Shown: positions 1-8,871, counted from the stretch's first letter. The stretch: DNA of 64,000 bases from Collinsella sp. TF06-26 (GCF_002232035.1 NZ_NKXR01000007.1:46352-110351), one strand, 5' to 3'. Notes: generated from the sequence alone by a model not told the origin. Program-made: numbers and translations.

Positions 1-1
1 C

Positions 2-424
2 TGCCCACAGGGCGTGCTCGAGGGTGCGATTCCGCTGTCCATCATGAATACGGGAATCCGCTCCGCGCTGGGAAAGCTCTTTACCTGGAAGCTCGCGATT
101 CTCATTGCGGTTGCGGTGCTGAGCGTGTTGTTCTACCGCCCCTTCTGCAAATGGATCTGCCCCCTCGGTGCGTTTTATGCGCTCATGAACAAGGTGTCGT
201 TGTTGGGGATTCAGGTTGACCAGTGCAAATGCGTTTCGTGCGGCAAGTGCGCCAAGGTGTGTCTGATGGACGTGGACGTTACGCGTACGCCCGACCATGC
301 CGAGTGCATTCGTTGCGGCAAATGCGTGGGTGCGTGCCCCGTCGATGCCATTAGCTTTCGCTACGGGCTGGGCGTGACGGGCGACAAGACCGCGCAGTCC
401 GCGCAGGACTGCGAAAACAAATAG
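2..424 (+). CDS. Membrane polyferredoxin (NapH/CcoG-like), 5' end outside the window
   Basis: The frame is open from the first bases, so the gene begins upstream. The remaining 140 residues start with CPQG, the usual membrane-side cysteine motif of NapH/CcoG-type polyferredoxins. A membrane span follows (about residues 27-45), then PFCKWICPLG, then two C-x2-C-x2-C-x3-C clusters (CVSCGKCAKVC and CIRCGKCVGAC) that should bind two [4Fe-4S] centres on the cytoplasmic face. Family members relay electrons between cellular donors and a membrane partner. The next gene, 33 bp downstream, is a lipoprotein thioredoxin, so the pair may send reducing power to thiols outside the membrane; that link is inference. 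Confidence 0.85.
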   Translation, partial: CPQGVLEGAIPLSIMNTGIRSALGKLFTWKLAILIAVAVLSVLFYRPFCKWICPLGAFYALMNKVSLLGIQVDQCKCVSCGKCAKVCLMDVDVTRTPDHAECIRCGKCVGACPVDAISFRYGLGVTGDKTAQSAQDCENK

Positions 425-457
425 GTACCTATTAAGCTTCGATACAACGGAGGAACC

Positions 458-1420
458 ATGAAACTGTCGAAAATTGCGGCCCTGTTGATGCTGCCCGTGC
501 TGGCGCTGACTCTCGCGGCGTGCTCTGCCCCCAAGGGCGACGCGAAGGATGCCACGAGCGGCGATGCGCAGATTGCCGAGCTTGTGGCACAAAAGCCGTC
601 GAGCGCCGAGGAGGCGGCCGAGCTGTACCAGCAGCTGCTGCAAAAGGAAAACGAGATCTTTGCGAGCGATAACGCCCTATGGGAAAAGGTATTCAATGCC
701 GCAAATAAAGACTCGGCAATGATTGAGGACGGTAGCAATTACGGCGACTTTTTGCTTGATACCATCGAGGGCGCCAAGGATCAGTTTACGGCTGACGAGC
801 TCAAGACGCTTAAGGCCGGCGCACAGCAGGTCAAGGAGATCGAGGATAAGCTCATGGCGCTGGAGAAGGAGTTTCCCGGATGCGGCAGCACGCCCGGCGA
901 GGGGGAGAGCGTCGATGCCTCGACCGCAGGCATGACCAACGGCGAGAGCGGGGAGACGAAGTTCCCCAGCTTTAAGGGCAAGGACTTGGACGGCAACGAT
1001 GTAAACAGCGACGAGCTGTTCTCCAAGAACAAGGTCACCGTCATGAACTTCTGGTTTACCACCTGCAAGCCGTGCGTGGGAGAGCTGGGCGATCTGGAGA
1101 AGCTCAACAAGGAGCTTGCCGAGAAGGGCGGCCAGGTCGTGGGCGTCAATTCCTTTACGCTCGATGGCAACAAAGACGAGGTGGCAGACGCCAAGGACGT
1201 ACTTTCCAAGAAGGGCGTGACGTACAAGAACATCTGGTTCAAGTCGGATAGCGAGGCCGGCAAGTTCACCTCCAACTTGTACTCGTTCCCGACCACCTAC
1301 GTGATCGACCAGAACGGCAACATCGTGGGAGAGCCAATCATGGGCGGCATCAACTCCGCCGAGCAGCGAGAGGCGCTCAACAAGCTGATCGATCAGGCGC
1401 TTGCTAAGAGCGAGCAGTAG
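458..1420 (+). CDS. TlpA/ResA-type redoxin lipoprotein
   Basis: This is a secreted, lipid-anchored thiol-disulfide oxidoreductase of 320 residues. A lipoprotein signal peptide ends in LTLAACS, so Cys-21 should be lipidated. Residues about 30-150 form a charged helical domain of unknown function. The rest is a TlpA-like thioredoxin fold with the active site TTCKPC (Cys-203, Cys-206) and the cis-proline segment FPTTY. The start follows a clear ribosome site (ggagg, 6 bp upstream). The gene lies directly behind the 4Fe-4S polyferredoxin and is followed by a strong terminator, so the two form the end of one operon. The role in extracytoplasmic thiol reduction follows from the family; the substrate is unknown. 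The N-terminal domain makes it longer than plain TlpA proteins (about 180 residues). Confidence 0.85.
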   Translation: MKLSKIAALLMLPVLALTLAACSAPKGDAKDATSGDAQIAELVAQKPSSAEEAAELYQQLLQKENEIFASDNALWEKVFNAANKDSAMIEDGSNYGDFLLDTIEGAKDQFTADELKTLKAGAQQVKEIEDKLMALEKEFPGCGSTPGEGESVDASTAGMTNGESGETKFPSFKGKDLDGNDVNSDELFSKNKVTVMNFWFTTCKPCVGELGDLEKLNKELAEKGGQVVGVNSFTLDGNKDEVADAKDVLSKKGVTYKNIWFKSDSEAGKFTSNLYSFPTTYVIDQNGNIVGEPIMGGINSAEQREALNKLIDQALAKSEQ

Positions 1421-1500
1421 AAAACGCGTAAAGCATGGCGAGGATCGTGCGCCGCTGTGCGGAGTAGTCCGCTGCCTTTCAAGATAATCTCCACCATATA

Positions 1501-1527
1501 GAGGTCCCGCTCGGGACCTCTTCTTTT
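1501..1527 (+). terminator. Intrinsic terminator of the ferredoxin/redoxin operon
   Basis: An 8-bp perfect stem (gaggtccc / gggacctc) with a 4-base loop is followed by TTCTTTT. It lies 80 bp after the redoxin stop codon and before the next gene on the same strand. Confidence 0.85.
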
Positions 1528-1673
1528 AGGCACCGTCCCGTTCGTTTTTTGATGCGGTTCCCTACATTCCTCACTGGCGCCGGCAAAAAATGGGGATAGA
1601 GTAGGACAAACGCGTCGAATACGAACGGCGGGGGAGAGCGGGCAGGGTGCCTGCGCAGGAGAGGTTGCCGTCC

Positions 1674-4600
1674 ATGCTGGAGCTCAAAGGAATTTGCAAA
1701 AGGTACGTCACGCAGTCGTTTACGCAGGTGGCGCTCGACAGCGTGAGCCTGTCTTTTCGCGATAACGAGTTCGTGGCCATTCTGGGCCCCTCGGGTTCGG
1801 GTAAGACCACGATGCTCAACGTTATCGGCGGACTCGACCACTTTGACTCGGGCGACCTGCTGATCGACGGTATTTCGACCAAGGATTTTCACGATCGCGA
1901 TTGGGATGCCTACCGCAACAACCGCATCGGCTTTGTGTTCCAAAGCTATAACCTCATTCCGCATCAGACCATTTTGGAAAACGTGGAGCTGGCGCTCACG
2001 CTCACGGGTGTGGGGCATGCCGAGCGCCGCCAGCGTGCGCGCGAGGCGTTGGAGAAAGTCGGCCTGGGGGAGCACGTTAACAAGCGCCCGAGCCAGCTTT
2101 CGGGTGGGCAGATGCAGCGCGTGGCCATCGCCCGCGCTCTGATCAACGATCCCGAGATCGTGTTGGCAGACGAGCCGACCGGCGCCTTGGATTCCACAAC
2201 GTCCGTGCAGGTCATGGATTTGCTCAAAGACGTTGCGCGCGACCGTCTGGTCATCATGGTCACGCACAATCCCGAGCTGGCGTACCAATACGCTACGCGC
2301 ATCGTCAACCTGGCGGACGGCAAGATTACCGACGATTCCGACCCTTTTGATGTTGCCAAGGCCGCGCGTCGCGAGGCTAAGCCTACGCGAAAAACCTCGA
2401 TGAGTTTTGTGACGGCGCTGGGGCTTTCTGCTCGAAATCTCATGACCAAGAAGGGCCGTACGGCCATGACTGCCTTTGCGGGCTCGATTGGCATTATCGG
2501 TATCGCGGCGATTCTGGCGCTGTCCAATGGCGTAAACGGCTACATCAAAAAGGTCGAGGAGGATACGCTCTCGAGCTACCCGCTCACCATTTCCAAGCAG
2601 GATTACGACCTGTCGTCCATGATGGGCGGGCAGGGGGCTGCGGATGATGACTCGCCTGAAAACGTGGATTCGTCCGACGACAGTGCCGGCGGCAAGGCTA
2701 AGGGAACCGATAAGATTCCTGTGGTCACGGCCGTAAAGGATATGTTTGCGAGCGTTAAGTCCAACGACATGACGAGCTTTAAGGCATGGCTCGATGCCGG
2801 TGGCGATGGCATCGATAAAGAGGTCAACGCCATTCAGTACGGCTACGGTGTATCGCCGGTTGTCTATCGTGCCGGCAAGGGCGATGAGAAGCCTGTCCGG
2901 CTGGTGCCCAACGCCATGACCGAGGCCATGAGCGGAGGCGCGAGCTCGGCAGCAACGGTGAGCATGGAATCCATGGGAACCTCGGTCTTTAACGAGATGA
3001 TTGACGACCAGAGCCTGCTCGACAGCCAGTACGATGTCGTCGCCGGTCATTGGCCCACGTCTGCCAACGAAGCCGTGATGGTGCTTTCGAGTCGTGGCAC
3101 GGTGGGCGACTATACGCTCTACAGCATCGGTGCGCTGGATATCAATGAGCTCAACGACCTGGTTAACAGCGCTATGACGGCTGACGGTGGCGTCGGAGCG
3201 CCCGAGACCGGTACCGACTTTACCTACGACGATGCGCTGTCCACGACGTTTAAGGTGCTGTCGCCGGCCGATGCGTATCGCAAAAACGAAGAGACCGGCA
3301 TGTGGACTGACATGTCTGGCGACGCCGACTTTATGACGGCCAAGGTTGCCGACGGTATTGACGTGCGTATTGTGGGCGTGGTGCGACCGAACGAGACGGC
3401 CAACGCGAGCGCGTTGTCCCCGGGTATTGCCTATACGCACGCGCTGACTCGCCAGCTTATGGAGCGCGCCGCCAATTCGCAGATCGTAAAAGAGCAACTT
3501 GCCCATCCCGAGACGGATGTCTTTACGGGCAAGTCTTTCGATGAACTGCAGGGCGAGGCCAAGCAAGGCGTGGATCTGGGCAGCATGTTCAGCGTGGACG
3601 AGGCGGCGCTCAAGGGCGCGTTCTCGTTCGATACGTCTGCGCTCTCGGGCACTGCCGGCGGTATGGACCTGTCGGGTCTTGACTTGTCCGGGCTGGACAT
3701 TGACCTTTCGGGCGTAGGTAAGGATATCGACTTCAGCGACATTATGGCAAAAGCACCGGCCCCAGATTTCTCGGGCATCTTTGACGGTCTGGAACTCACG
3801 CCCGAGCAAATGCAGCAGGTCGGAACGCTTGCCAACCAGCTGTTTGAGGGCTTTCTGCAGTCCGATCAGTTTAAGGCGCTGTCGCCCGAAGATCTTAAGG
3901 ACGCGTCAAAGCTTGCCGCCGCATTCTCGGCGTATCTTGAGAATGATGCCGCAGCCCAGCAACGCCTGGCTCAGCTCAAGGCGCTGGGCGGTGATGCCCT
4001 GGCCGAGCGTCTGCAGCAGGCGATGACCGACTATGTGCAAAAGCAGCTGGCTCCGTATCTGCAGCAGGCTATGGATCAGGTGATGAGGACGATTAGCGAG
4101 CAGATCGCGACGACGGTATCGGCTCAGCTCAAGGCGGGCGCGGCAGGGCTTATGGACCAGATGGCGACGCAGATGTCTTCGAGTTTTGCTAACCTGGCGA
4201 GCGCCATGCGCGTGGATGCGAGCGCCTTTGCTCGTGCCATCCACTTCAACATGGACGCCGAGGACCTGAGTTCGCTCATGATGAGCTATGCCAAGGCGTC
4301 AAAGCTCACCTACGACAACAACCTGACCACGTTGGGCTATGCGGACGAGGCGGACCCCATCTCGGTCAAGATTTTCCCGCGCGACTTTGAGGCCAAGGAG
4401 CGCGTGCTTGATCACATCGACGCGTACAACAAGCAGGCCAAAGCCGCTGGCCACGACGAGCAGACAATCTCGTACACCGACTACATGGGTATCATCATGG
4501 GCTCGGTGACCGACATCGTGAACACCATCAGCTTGGTGCTCATCGCATTCGTGAGTATCAGTCTGGTGGTGAGCTCCATCATGATCGGCATCATCACCTA

Positions 4601-4928
4601 CATCAGCGTGCTGGAGCGCAAAAAGGAGATTGGCATCCTGCGCGCGATCGGCGCGTCAAAGCGCAACGTGGCCAACGTATTCAATGCCGAGACCTTTATT
4701 GAAGGCCTCATTGCCGGCGTCTTTGCCATTGTCGTTGTGGTGCTCGTGAGCTTCCCGGTCAATGCCTGGGCGCTTGCGGCCAAACAGGTCCCCAACCTGA
4801 TGAGCCTGCCCGTGCAGGATGCGCTGGTGCTCATCGCGATTTCGGTGCTGTTGACGGTTGTCGCCGGCCTGCTGCCGGCCCGTAGCGCATCCAAGAAAGA
4901 CCCCGTAGAAGCCCTGCGCTCCGAATAA
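1674..4928 (+). CDS. MacB-like ABC transporter, ATPase and FtsX permease in one chain
   Basis: Residues 1-225 are an ABC ATPase of the LolD/MacB group: Walker [10 protein letters not shown], signature [15 protein letters not shown], Walker [12 protein letters not shown] and a switch histidine. A first membrane helix follows (about 255-275), then a very large outside domain of about 650 residues, then three C-terminal helices (about 943-1075) with the FtsX motif around [15 protein letters not shown]. This matches the four-helix MacB fold of Gram-positive bacteria, used to export peptides, drugs or lipids or to drive cell-envelope work. The outside domain carries an [15 protein letters not shown] run and a long Gln/Ala-rich helical stretch. 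ATG 1674 is preferred over GTG 1647 because AGGAG sits 10 bp before it. It appears to be a single-gene transcript. Confidence 0.85.
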   Translation: MLELKGICKRYVTQSFTQVALDSVSLSFRDNEFVAILGPSGSGKTTMLNVIGGLDHFDSGDLLIDGISTKDFHDRDWDAYRNNRIGFVFQSYNLIPHQTILENVELALTLTGVGHAERRQRAREALEKVGLGEHVNKRPSQLSGGQMQRVAIARALINDPEIVLADEPTGALDSTTSVQVMDLLKDVARDRLVIMVTHNPELAYQYATRIVNLADGKITDDSDPFDVAKAARREAKPTRKTSMSFVTALGLSARNLMTKKGRTAMTAFAGSIGIIGIAAILALSNGVNGYIKKVEEDTLSSYPLTISKQDYDLSSMMGGQGAADDDSPENVDSSDDSAGGKAKGTDKIPVVTAVKDMFASVKSNDMTSFKAWLDAGGDGIDKEVNAIQYGYGVSPVVYRAGKGDEKPVRLVPNAMTEAMSGGASSAATVSMESMGTSVFNEMIDDQSLLDSQYDVVAGHWPTSANEAVMVLSSRGTVGDYTLYSIGALDINELNDLVNSAMTADGGVGAPETGTDFTYDDALSTTFKVLSPADAYRKNEETGMWTDMSGDADFMTAKVADGIDVRIVGVVRPNETANASALSPGIAYTHALTRQLMERAANSQIVKEQLAHPETDVFTGKSFDELQGEAKQGVDLGSMFSVDEAALKGAFSFDTSALSGTAGGMDLSGLDLSGLDIDLSGVGKDIDFSDIMAKAPAPDFSGIFDGLELTPEQMQQVGTLANQLFEGFLQSDQFKALSPEDLKDASKLAAAFSAYLENDAAAQQRLAQLKALGGDALAERLQQAMTDYVQKQLAPYLQQAMDQVMRTISEQIATTVSAQLKAGAAGLMDQMATQMSSSFANLASAMRVDASAFARAIHFNMDAEDLSSLMMSYAKASKLTYDNNLTTLGYADEADPISVKIFPRDFEAKERVLDHIDAYNKQAKAAGHDEQTISYTDYMGIIMGSVTDIVNTISLVLIAFVSISLVVSSIMIGIITYISVLERKKEIGILRAIGASKRNVANVFNAETFIEGLIAGVFAIVVVVLVSFPVNAWALAAKQVPNLMSLPVQDALVLIAISVLLTVVAGLLPARSASKKDPVEALRSE

Positions 4929-4958
4929 TGTGACAAAGGGACAGTCCTTTGTCACATT
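4927..4958. repeat. TGTGACAAAGGGAC palindrome, copy 1
   Basis: A 13-bp inverted repeat (aatgtgacaaagg / cctttgtcacatt) starts within the stop codon region of the ABC transporter gene. Near-identical copies lie at 6311, 41860 and 45588, always at or next to a gene end. It may act as a terminator or be a REP-like mobile palindrome; there is no strong T tract. Confidence 0.8.
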
Positions 4959-4971
4959 CATCTCCCTACAC

Positions 4972-6105
4972 CTAGTTCGTTTTGCTCATCAGCGTAATGC
5001 GGATGGTTGGATGGGTGTACTCGTCAAACTCGTCCTTAGGATCCGTATCAAACGAGTAATACGCTTTAATGGGGTCGTCACTCGTCCTGATAGAGATTCT
5101 CTCGTAGAGCGAGCCGTTCAAAAAAGCCTGCCTAAACTCTTCGGGGAGCTTCTGCGCTGCTAGGAGCTCGGGGCTTGTGGTCTTGACGTCTATGGTTTGG
5201 ACGGCAGAGGAAAGCTCGTCAAGGTCGAGCTCGATACGGGTAAGGTTGTCCTCGAGGCTCGCGCCGGGGTCGACTTCTGCCGCGTAGCTCACTTCCGTGA
5301 GCGTTCCCTTGTTGTCAAAATCCAGGTACGTATAGGTCTTCTGGGCATCGGAGCCGCCGTCGTGCAGATAGCCGCGGACGTGATAGCCGTAGTCTTGATA
5401 TCGCTCGTAGGGGTCATCGGCGGACACGTACTCGCATGAGGACTCGAGCGCCTTGCGAGCGATGGCGATCTGCTCGGCCGCGGCTGCGGCGTTTTCTTGC
5501 ATCTCGATGTTTCCCTGCGCCAGCTGTGGGATATAGACGCCGCACACGATTGCGAGGGGCAGCGCCACAAGCACGACGATCCACTTTTTTGCATGGGGGA
5601 TGGGCACGCCACAGGCCTCTGCCATGGCCTTCGCGTTGGCAAAGCTCTCGGCAAGCACGTCTGCCGCGGTGGCGACGGCGCCTGCGGCAGCGGCGACTTC
5701 TGCCGCGCCGCCCAGGTTGCGTGCAGCCTCGTTGTCGCTGTTCTTGAGCAGGCGTGCGGCGGCCTGCGTGCCAACAACGCTCGCGATCTGTGTCGAGCGG
5801 TCTTTCTCGCTCTGCTCGACGGCGAGCCGATACTGCATTTCCTTCCACTGCTTGCCACGCATGCCAAAGCGCGGGGCGAGAGCGCAATAACAGAATATGA
5901 CGAGCTCGATGGCGGTGAGCACCAAGGCGGTCATCATGCCCGTCTCATGGAAGCCTTCGTGATGGAAGACGATGTCGTCGATCATTTCGAAAGGTATGAT
6001 CGATAAGGGCAGCACGAATGCCATGGCAAGCGCCGCGCCGGCAACCTTGGGGCAGATGCAGTATCGCTGGATGCGCTTACGTTCTTGTTCGGAGAGTGTT
6101 GCCAT
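4972..6105 (-). CDS. Membrane protein of unknown function
   Basis: I do not recognise the family. The 377-residue product has two N-terminal membrane helices (about 21-43 and 57-77), a cytoplasmic segment with an alanine-rich stretch (about 128-155, AAEVAAAAGAVATAAD), a third helix (about 169-190), and a C-terminal outside domain of about 180 residues that is acidic and probably beta-rich. The start is supported by AAGGA 9 bp upstream. It stands alone on the minus strand between two REP-like palindromes, convergent with the ABC transporter. The layout suggests a sensor or anchor with a soluble outside domain, but no function can be assigned. Confidence 0.75.
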   Translation of the reverse strand: MATLSEQERKRIQRYCICPKVAGAALAMAFVLPLSIIPFEMIDDIVFHHEGFHETGMMTALVLTAIELVIFCYCALAPRFGMRGKQWKEMQYRLAVEQSEKDRSTQIASVVGTQAAARLLKNSDNEAARNLGGAAEVAAAAGAVATAADVLAESFANAKAMAEACGVPIPHAKKWIVVLVALPLAIVCGVYIPQLAQGNIEMQENAAAAAEQIAIARKALESSCEYVSADDPYERYQDYGYHVRGYLHDGGSDAQKTYTYLDFDNKGTLTEVSYAAEVDPGASLEDNLTRIELDLDELSSAVQTIDVKTTSPELLAAQKLPEEFRQAFLNGSLYERISIRTSDDPIKAYYSFDTDPKDEFDEYTHPTIRITLMSKTN

Positions 6106-6227
6106 AGCTGGTCCTTGGTGTCGTGGCGGTCGTTGTGGCGCGATGCCGTCATATGTGACTCAGTATAGGGAATCCCGCCATCGATGAGCGCATGGTCATA
6201 CGGCAAAAGTGCCACGACTGCCCTGGT

Positions 6228-6290
6228 TTAGAGCGGGTGCTCCTGTGCCCACGCGATGATGCCGCCCGATACGTATGTGTGCCAAAATAA
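6228..6290 (-). pseudogene. Remnant of a glutaredoxin-like 3' end
   Basis: Read on the minus strand, these bases give YVSGGIIAWAQEHPL followed by a stop, close to the tail YESGDIIAWVQENLL of the intact glutaredoxin at 8575-8820. The DNA also aligns, including a shared 14-base run (cccacgcgatgatg). The frame has no start and is cut by the palindrome at 6311. A rhodanese tail is an alternative because GGIIAW is also typical there. A second weak match (LIDGGIPYTES) lies at about 6160-6210. Confidence 0.4.
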
Positions 6291-6310
6291 GCACTCGTAT
6301 GATGATTTGC

Positions 6311-6343
6311 AATGTGACAAAGGGACTGTCCCTTTGTCACATT
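6311..6343. repeat. TGTGACAAAGGGAC palindrome, copy 2
   Basis: A perfect 33-base palindrome (16-bp arms around a central base) of the same family as 4927. It ends 14 bp before the Dus start codon, so it lies in the 5' leader of that gene and could affect its expression. Confidence 0.85.
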
Positions 6344-6356
6344 GAGTTGAGAGTGG

Positions 6357-7316
6357 ATGTTGATGTATTTATCGCTGGCCCCTATGGAGGGGATTACCGG
6401 GCATGTGTTCCGTCGCGTGCATGCGGAGTGCTTCGGCGCGCTCGATTGTTATTACACGCCGTTTTTGCCGCCGCCGCGGGTGGGCAATCGCTTTGGCGGC
6501 AAGGCGTTTAAAGAGGTCGATCCTGCCAACAACCAGGGACTTAACGTGGTGCCCCAGCTGATGTCCAAGAATGCGGACGAGTTTGTGTGGGCGGCGCAGG
6601 TGCTTGCCGATATGGGTTACCGCGAGGTCAACCTCAACCTTGGCTGCCCTTCGGGTACGGTGGTCGCGAAGGGCAAGGGTTCGGGCTTTCTGCGCAATTT
6701 GGATGAGCTCGAGGTGTTCTTGAGCGACGTGTGCGAACGCTCGCCCTTGCCGGTGTCGGTCAAGACCAGACTGGGGCTCGAATGCGATGACGAGTACGAG
6801 CGCGTGCTCGACCTCTATTGCCGAATGCCGCTGGCGGAGTTGATCGTGCATCCGCGCGTGCAAAAGGACCGTTATACGGGCTCACCGCGCAAAGAGTTTT
6901 ACGGCGAGACGCTGGAACGGGCGCCGTTCCCCGTGGCCTATAACGGCGACATCTTTGATCCTGAGGACATGGATGCGCTGGTGAAGGCCTATCCCGGAAC
7001 ACGCCACGTAATGTTGGGGCGCGGCTTGCTTGCGAATCCCGCGCTGGCTCGCATGGTTAAGGGCGACCCTGCCGCTACCGCCGCTGAGCTGCAACGCTTC
7101 CATGACATGCTGTTTGCGGCCTATGCGGACGAGATTGGGGGCAACGCGGTCTTTCGCATGAAGGAGTGGTGGTTCTACGCCAAATGCGCCTTCGCCGATC
7201 CCGCGACCGTTCACAAACTCGTACGCAAGACCAAAAAGGTCGATGAATACCGTGCTGCTGTCGACCGTGTCTTTCGCGAGCAGCAGCTTGCGCCCATCGC
7301 CCGCTTTTGTGGCTAA
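6357..7316 (+). CDS. tRNA-dihydrouridine synthase
   Basis: This FMN enzyme reduces specific uridines in the tRNA D-loop to dihydrouridine. The 319-residue TIM-barrel protein opens with the Dus signature LAPMEGITGHVFRR, has the catalytic-cysteine segment NLNLGCPSG (about 97-105), the FMN-binding VSVKTRLG and a C-terminal helical tRNA-binding domain. Length is normal. ATG 6357 and 6363 are both possible starts; the ribosome site (gagag) is weak. The leader contains the perfect palindrome at 6311. It is a single gene, and which tRNA position it modifies cannot be told here. Confidence 0.9.
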   Translation: MLMYLSLAPMEGITGHVFRRVHAECFGALDCYYTPFLPPPRVGNRFGGKAFKEVDPANNQGLNVVPQLMSKNADEFVWAAQVLADMGYREVNLNLGCPSGTVVAKGKGSGFLRNLDELEVFLSDVCERSPLPVSVKTRLGLECDDEYERVLDLYCRMPLAELIVHPRVQKDRYTGSPRKEFYGETLERAPFPVAYNGDIFDPEDMDALVKAYPGTRHVMLGRGLLANPALARMVKGDPAATAAELQRFHDMLFAAYADEIGGNAVFRMKEWWFYAKCAFADPATVHKLVRKTKKVDEYRAAVDRVFREQQLAPIARFCG

Positions 7317-7373
7317 ATGATCCCTTGGGGACGGAGAAGAACGGATCGCCTGTGCCGGACCCATGCAAAAAAC

Positions 7374-7428
7374 TGTACGTCAGCATCCAAGGATGTCGAA
7401 AAATATCGTTTTTGGATGCTGACGTACA
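7374..7428. repeat. Twin hairpin, copy 1 (TGTACGTCAGCATCC)
   Basis: A 17-bp perfect inverted repeat (tgtacgtcagcatccaa and complement) with a 21-base loop. A nearly identical element with a 19-bp stem lies at 8467-8521. Both sit just past the 3' end of a minus-strand gene and both continue with atgtttgg. Confidence 0.85.
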
Positions 7429-7447
7429 TGTTTGGTTCGGCAGGGGA

Positions 7448-7714
7448 CTAGGCAATCATTGCATCGAGTGTAATGAGTTCCCTGAGTCGCTCCGTGCGCG
7501 TTTGCCCATGGCGCTTTGCCTTTGCGTCAAATGCTTCAAGAACCGATTCGCCCACACGTGCCGATAAAACAACGCTTGGTTCATCGGAAATCGGCGGCCT
7601 TCCCAACTTGACGGTGTGGCCCTTCGGCCACTCATCTTTTTCGTATGCCGCTGCGGCTTTTTCTAGCTCACCGGGAGCAAACCCCATCATCTTTTCGAGC
7701 TGTTTAGCGTCCAT
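7448..7714 (-). CDS. Ribbon-helix-helix (CopG/BrnA-like) protein, orphan antitoxin candidate
   Basis: An 88-residue protein. The C-terminal half (VVLSARVGESVLEAFDAKAKRHG followed by TRTERLRELI) looks like a CopG-type ribbon-helix-helix DNA-binding fold: a short strand and two helices. The N-terminal half starts with a helix and a PKGHTVKLGRPP linker. ATG 7714 is chosen because TAGGAGG lies 6 bp upstream; a longer frame to 7789 has no ribosome site. Proteins of this kind are usually antitoxins that repress their own operon, but no toxin-like frame is next to it: about 860 bp of gene-free DNA lies upstream and a Dus gene lies downstream on the other strand. It may be a leftover antitoxin or a stand-alone repressor. 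Confidence 0.65.
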   Translation of the reverse strand: MDAKQLEKMMGFAPGELEKAAAAYEKDEWPKGHTVKLGRPPISDEPSVVLSARVGESVLEAFDAKAKRHGQTRTERLRELITLDAMIA

Positions 7715-7987
7715 AGCGCCTCCTATCGATTGACATAATGTCGAGCGCTGGTTACCGGAATCTCTTTTTGTATACAGTTTTGTAGACAAAAATACAAGCA
7801 GTTTATTAAGCTAATTAGCGTGTATTGACTAGTTTTTTCGATAGGAAATGAGCATCGATGGCTTCGATATTTCTTCACTTTCTAGTCTGGAACATGAGCG
7901 CTCATTGAACCTGCAGAGGGGGCACTTTAACAAACTATCGAGATTCTGGCCAGGAGCTTTCACCGGTCTTCGGTGGTGAGAACAGCT

Positions 7988-8016
7988 CAATTCGCGACAC
8001 AGTGTGTCGCGAATTG
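7988..8016. repeat. Perfect palindrome with TTCGCGACA core
   Basis: A 13-bp perfect inverted repeat (caattcgcgacac and complement) around AGT. The half-site TTCGCGACA also forms the arms of the long inverted repeat at 31596-31675. It could be an operator or the end of a decayed element. Confidence 0.7.
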
Positions 8017-8111
8017 GAGTAGTCGCTGAGTGTTCTTTAACAACTAGTCATTCAAGAAGAGAGCGTCTAAGTGCCGGAATTGCCATTTTGAGTCGTCCCT
8101 AACGACTATTC

Positions 8112-8359
8112 TGGAGGGCTGTGTGCAAAAAAGGGCAAATATGAGTACTGTTGCCATTATGGTTGCATTTATTTTGTTCAAAAATGAGGTCACTGATGAG
8201 ATTTAATACCATTAGGCGTCTCTTTTATTGAACATATGGGGAGAAATAACGTCGTCTGTGGGCGCTTGGGGCGTTGAATGATCCCTGGAATGATTAAAAT
8301 CGCTGTTACTAAACAAGTAGCAGTACTCATATTTGCCATTTTTTGGACACGGTCCTCTA
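8112..8359. mobile_element. MITE-like element with 39-bp terminal inverted repeats
   Basis: Bases 8112-8150 and 8321-8359 are inverted copies matching at 34 of 39 positions; the inner 17 bases (ggcaaatatgagtactg, apart from its first base pair region) are identical. The enclosed 170 bp is AT-rich and encodes nothing recognisable. Total length is 248 bp. No clear target-site duplication was seen at the borders. Flanking DNA on both sides holds copies of the caactagtcatt repeat, so the element may have inserted into a repeat cluster. A transposase able to move it is not in this window. Confidence 0.6.
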
Positions 8360-8421
8360 AGGAGCCCTTTCCAGAGACGTCAGATGGCCTCAAACAGCCA
8401 TAATCCAAAGGCTGTCTCAAA

Positions 8422-8454
8422 CAACTAGTCATTTAAGAACGTCCCCAACGACTG
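8422..8454 (-). repeat. ACTAGTC/GGGGACGTTC repeat
   Basis: On the minus strand this reads as the same unit found at 17479 and 30084: a gggacgttctta core flanked by inverted ACTAGTC/GACTAGT-type ends. Here one arm is degraded to AGTCGTT. Confidence 0.7.
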
Positions 8455-8466
8455 CCCACAAATAGC

Positions 8467-8521
8467 TGTACGTCAGCATCCAAAGATGTCGAAAAATGTC
8501 GACTTTGGATGCTGACGTACA
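8467..8521. repeat. Twin hairpin, copy 2 (TGTACGTCAGCATCC)
   Basis: A 19-bp perfect inverted repeat with a 17-base loop, nearly identical to 7374-7428, including loop bases gatgtcgaaaaat. It lies about 54 bp after the end of the glutaredoxin gene on the minus strand. Confidence 0.85.
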
Positions 8522-8574
8522 TGTTTGGGTCGTATGGGCTTGGACGTCGGGGCGAGCCGACCGCGGCGCGCGGG

Positions 8575-8820
8575 CTAGAGCAAATTCTCCTGCACCCACG
8601 CGATGATGTCGCCCGACTCGTAGAGTGGCGTGCCGTCAATGAACAGGCAGGGAACTTGGCGCTTTCCGCCGACGGCGATGAGCGTCTGCTCGGCATCGGA
8701 ATCGGTCGAGATATTACGCTCGGGGATGGTCACGCCGTTATCGGCCAGGAAGCGCTTGACCTTTATGCAATACGGGCAGCCGGTCATAACGTAGAGCGCG
8801 AGCTCGTGATCAGTAGCCAT
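8575..8820 (-). CDS. Glutaredoxin-like protein
   Basis: An 81-residue thioredoxin-fold protein with the active site GCPYC (Cys near 13 and 16), the cis-proline segment RQVPCLFIDG and the C-terminal YESGDIIAW helix, all typical of small glutaredoxins that reduce disulfides or glutathionylated proteins in the cytoplasm. ATG 8820 is chosen over a frame extension to 8859 because GGAG lies 6 bp upstream. It is a single gene. A decayed copy of its 3' end is present at 6228-6290. Confidence 0.85.
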   Translation of the reverse strand: MATDHELALYVMTGCPYCIKVKRFLADNGVTIPERNISTDSDAEQTLIAVGGKRQVPCLFIDGTPLYESGDIIAWVQENLL

Positions 8821-8871
8821 AGGTCTCCAATCGGTTGAGGTTTCGATTGAAATACCCAAAGCCGCCGCGGT

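Larger units (their letters stand above)
7715..8574. other. Gene-free, AT-richer spacer built from repeats
   Basis: This 860 bp stretch holds no convincing gene. It contains the RHH promoter region, a small tttcaccg/ggtggtgag hairpin near 7960, a perfect palindrome at 7988, decayed gggga-type repeats at about 8036-8110, the MITE-like element at 8112, a repeat at 8422 and the second twin hairpin at 8467. Base composition is lower in GC than the flanking genes. Short frames inside follow the repeats and lack ribosome sites. Confidence 0.7.

Noticed and set aside
1479..3809. Long open frame opposite the MacB-like gene
   Set aside because: It mirrors a high-GC coding strand, has many Arg/His/Gly residues, no recognisable motif and no ribosome site.
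8190..8432. 80-codon minus-strand frame across the MITE-like element
   Set aside because: It crosses the right inverted end and flanking repeats, lacks a ribosome site and resembles no protein.
8575..8859. Longer glutaredoxin start at 8859
   Set aside because: The extra 13 residues are not conserved-looking and the ribosome site fits ATG 8820.
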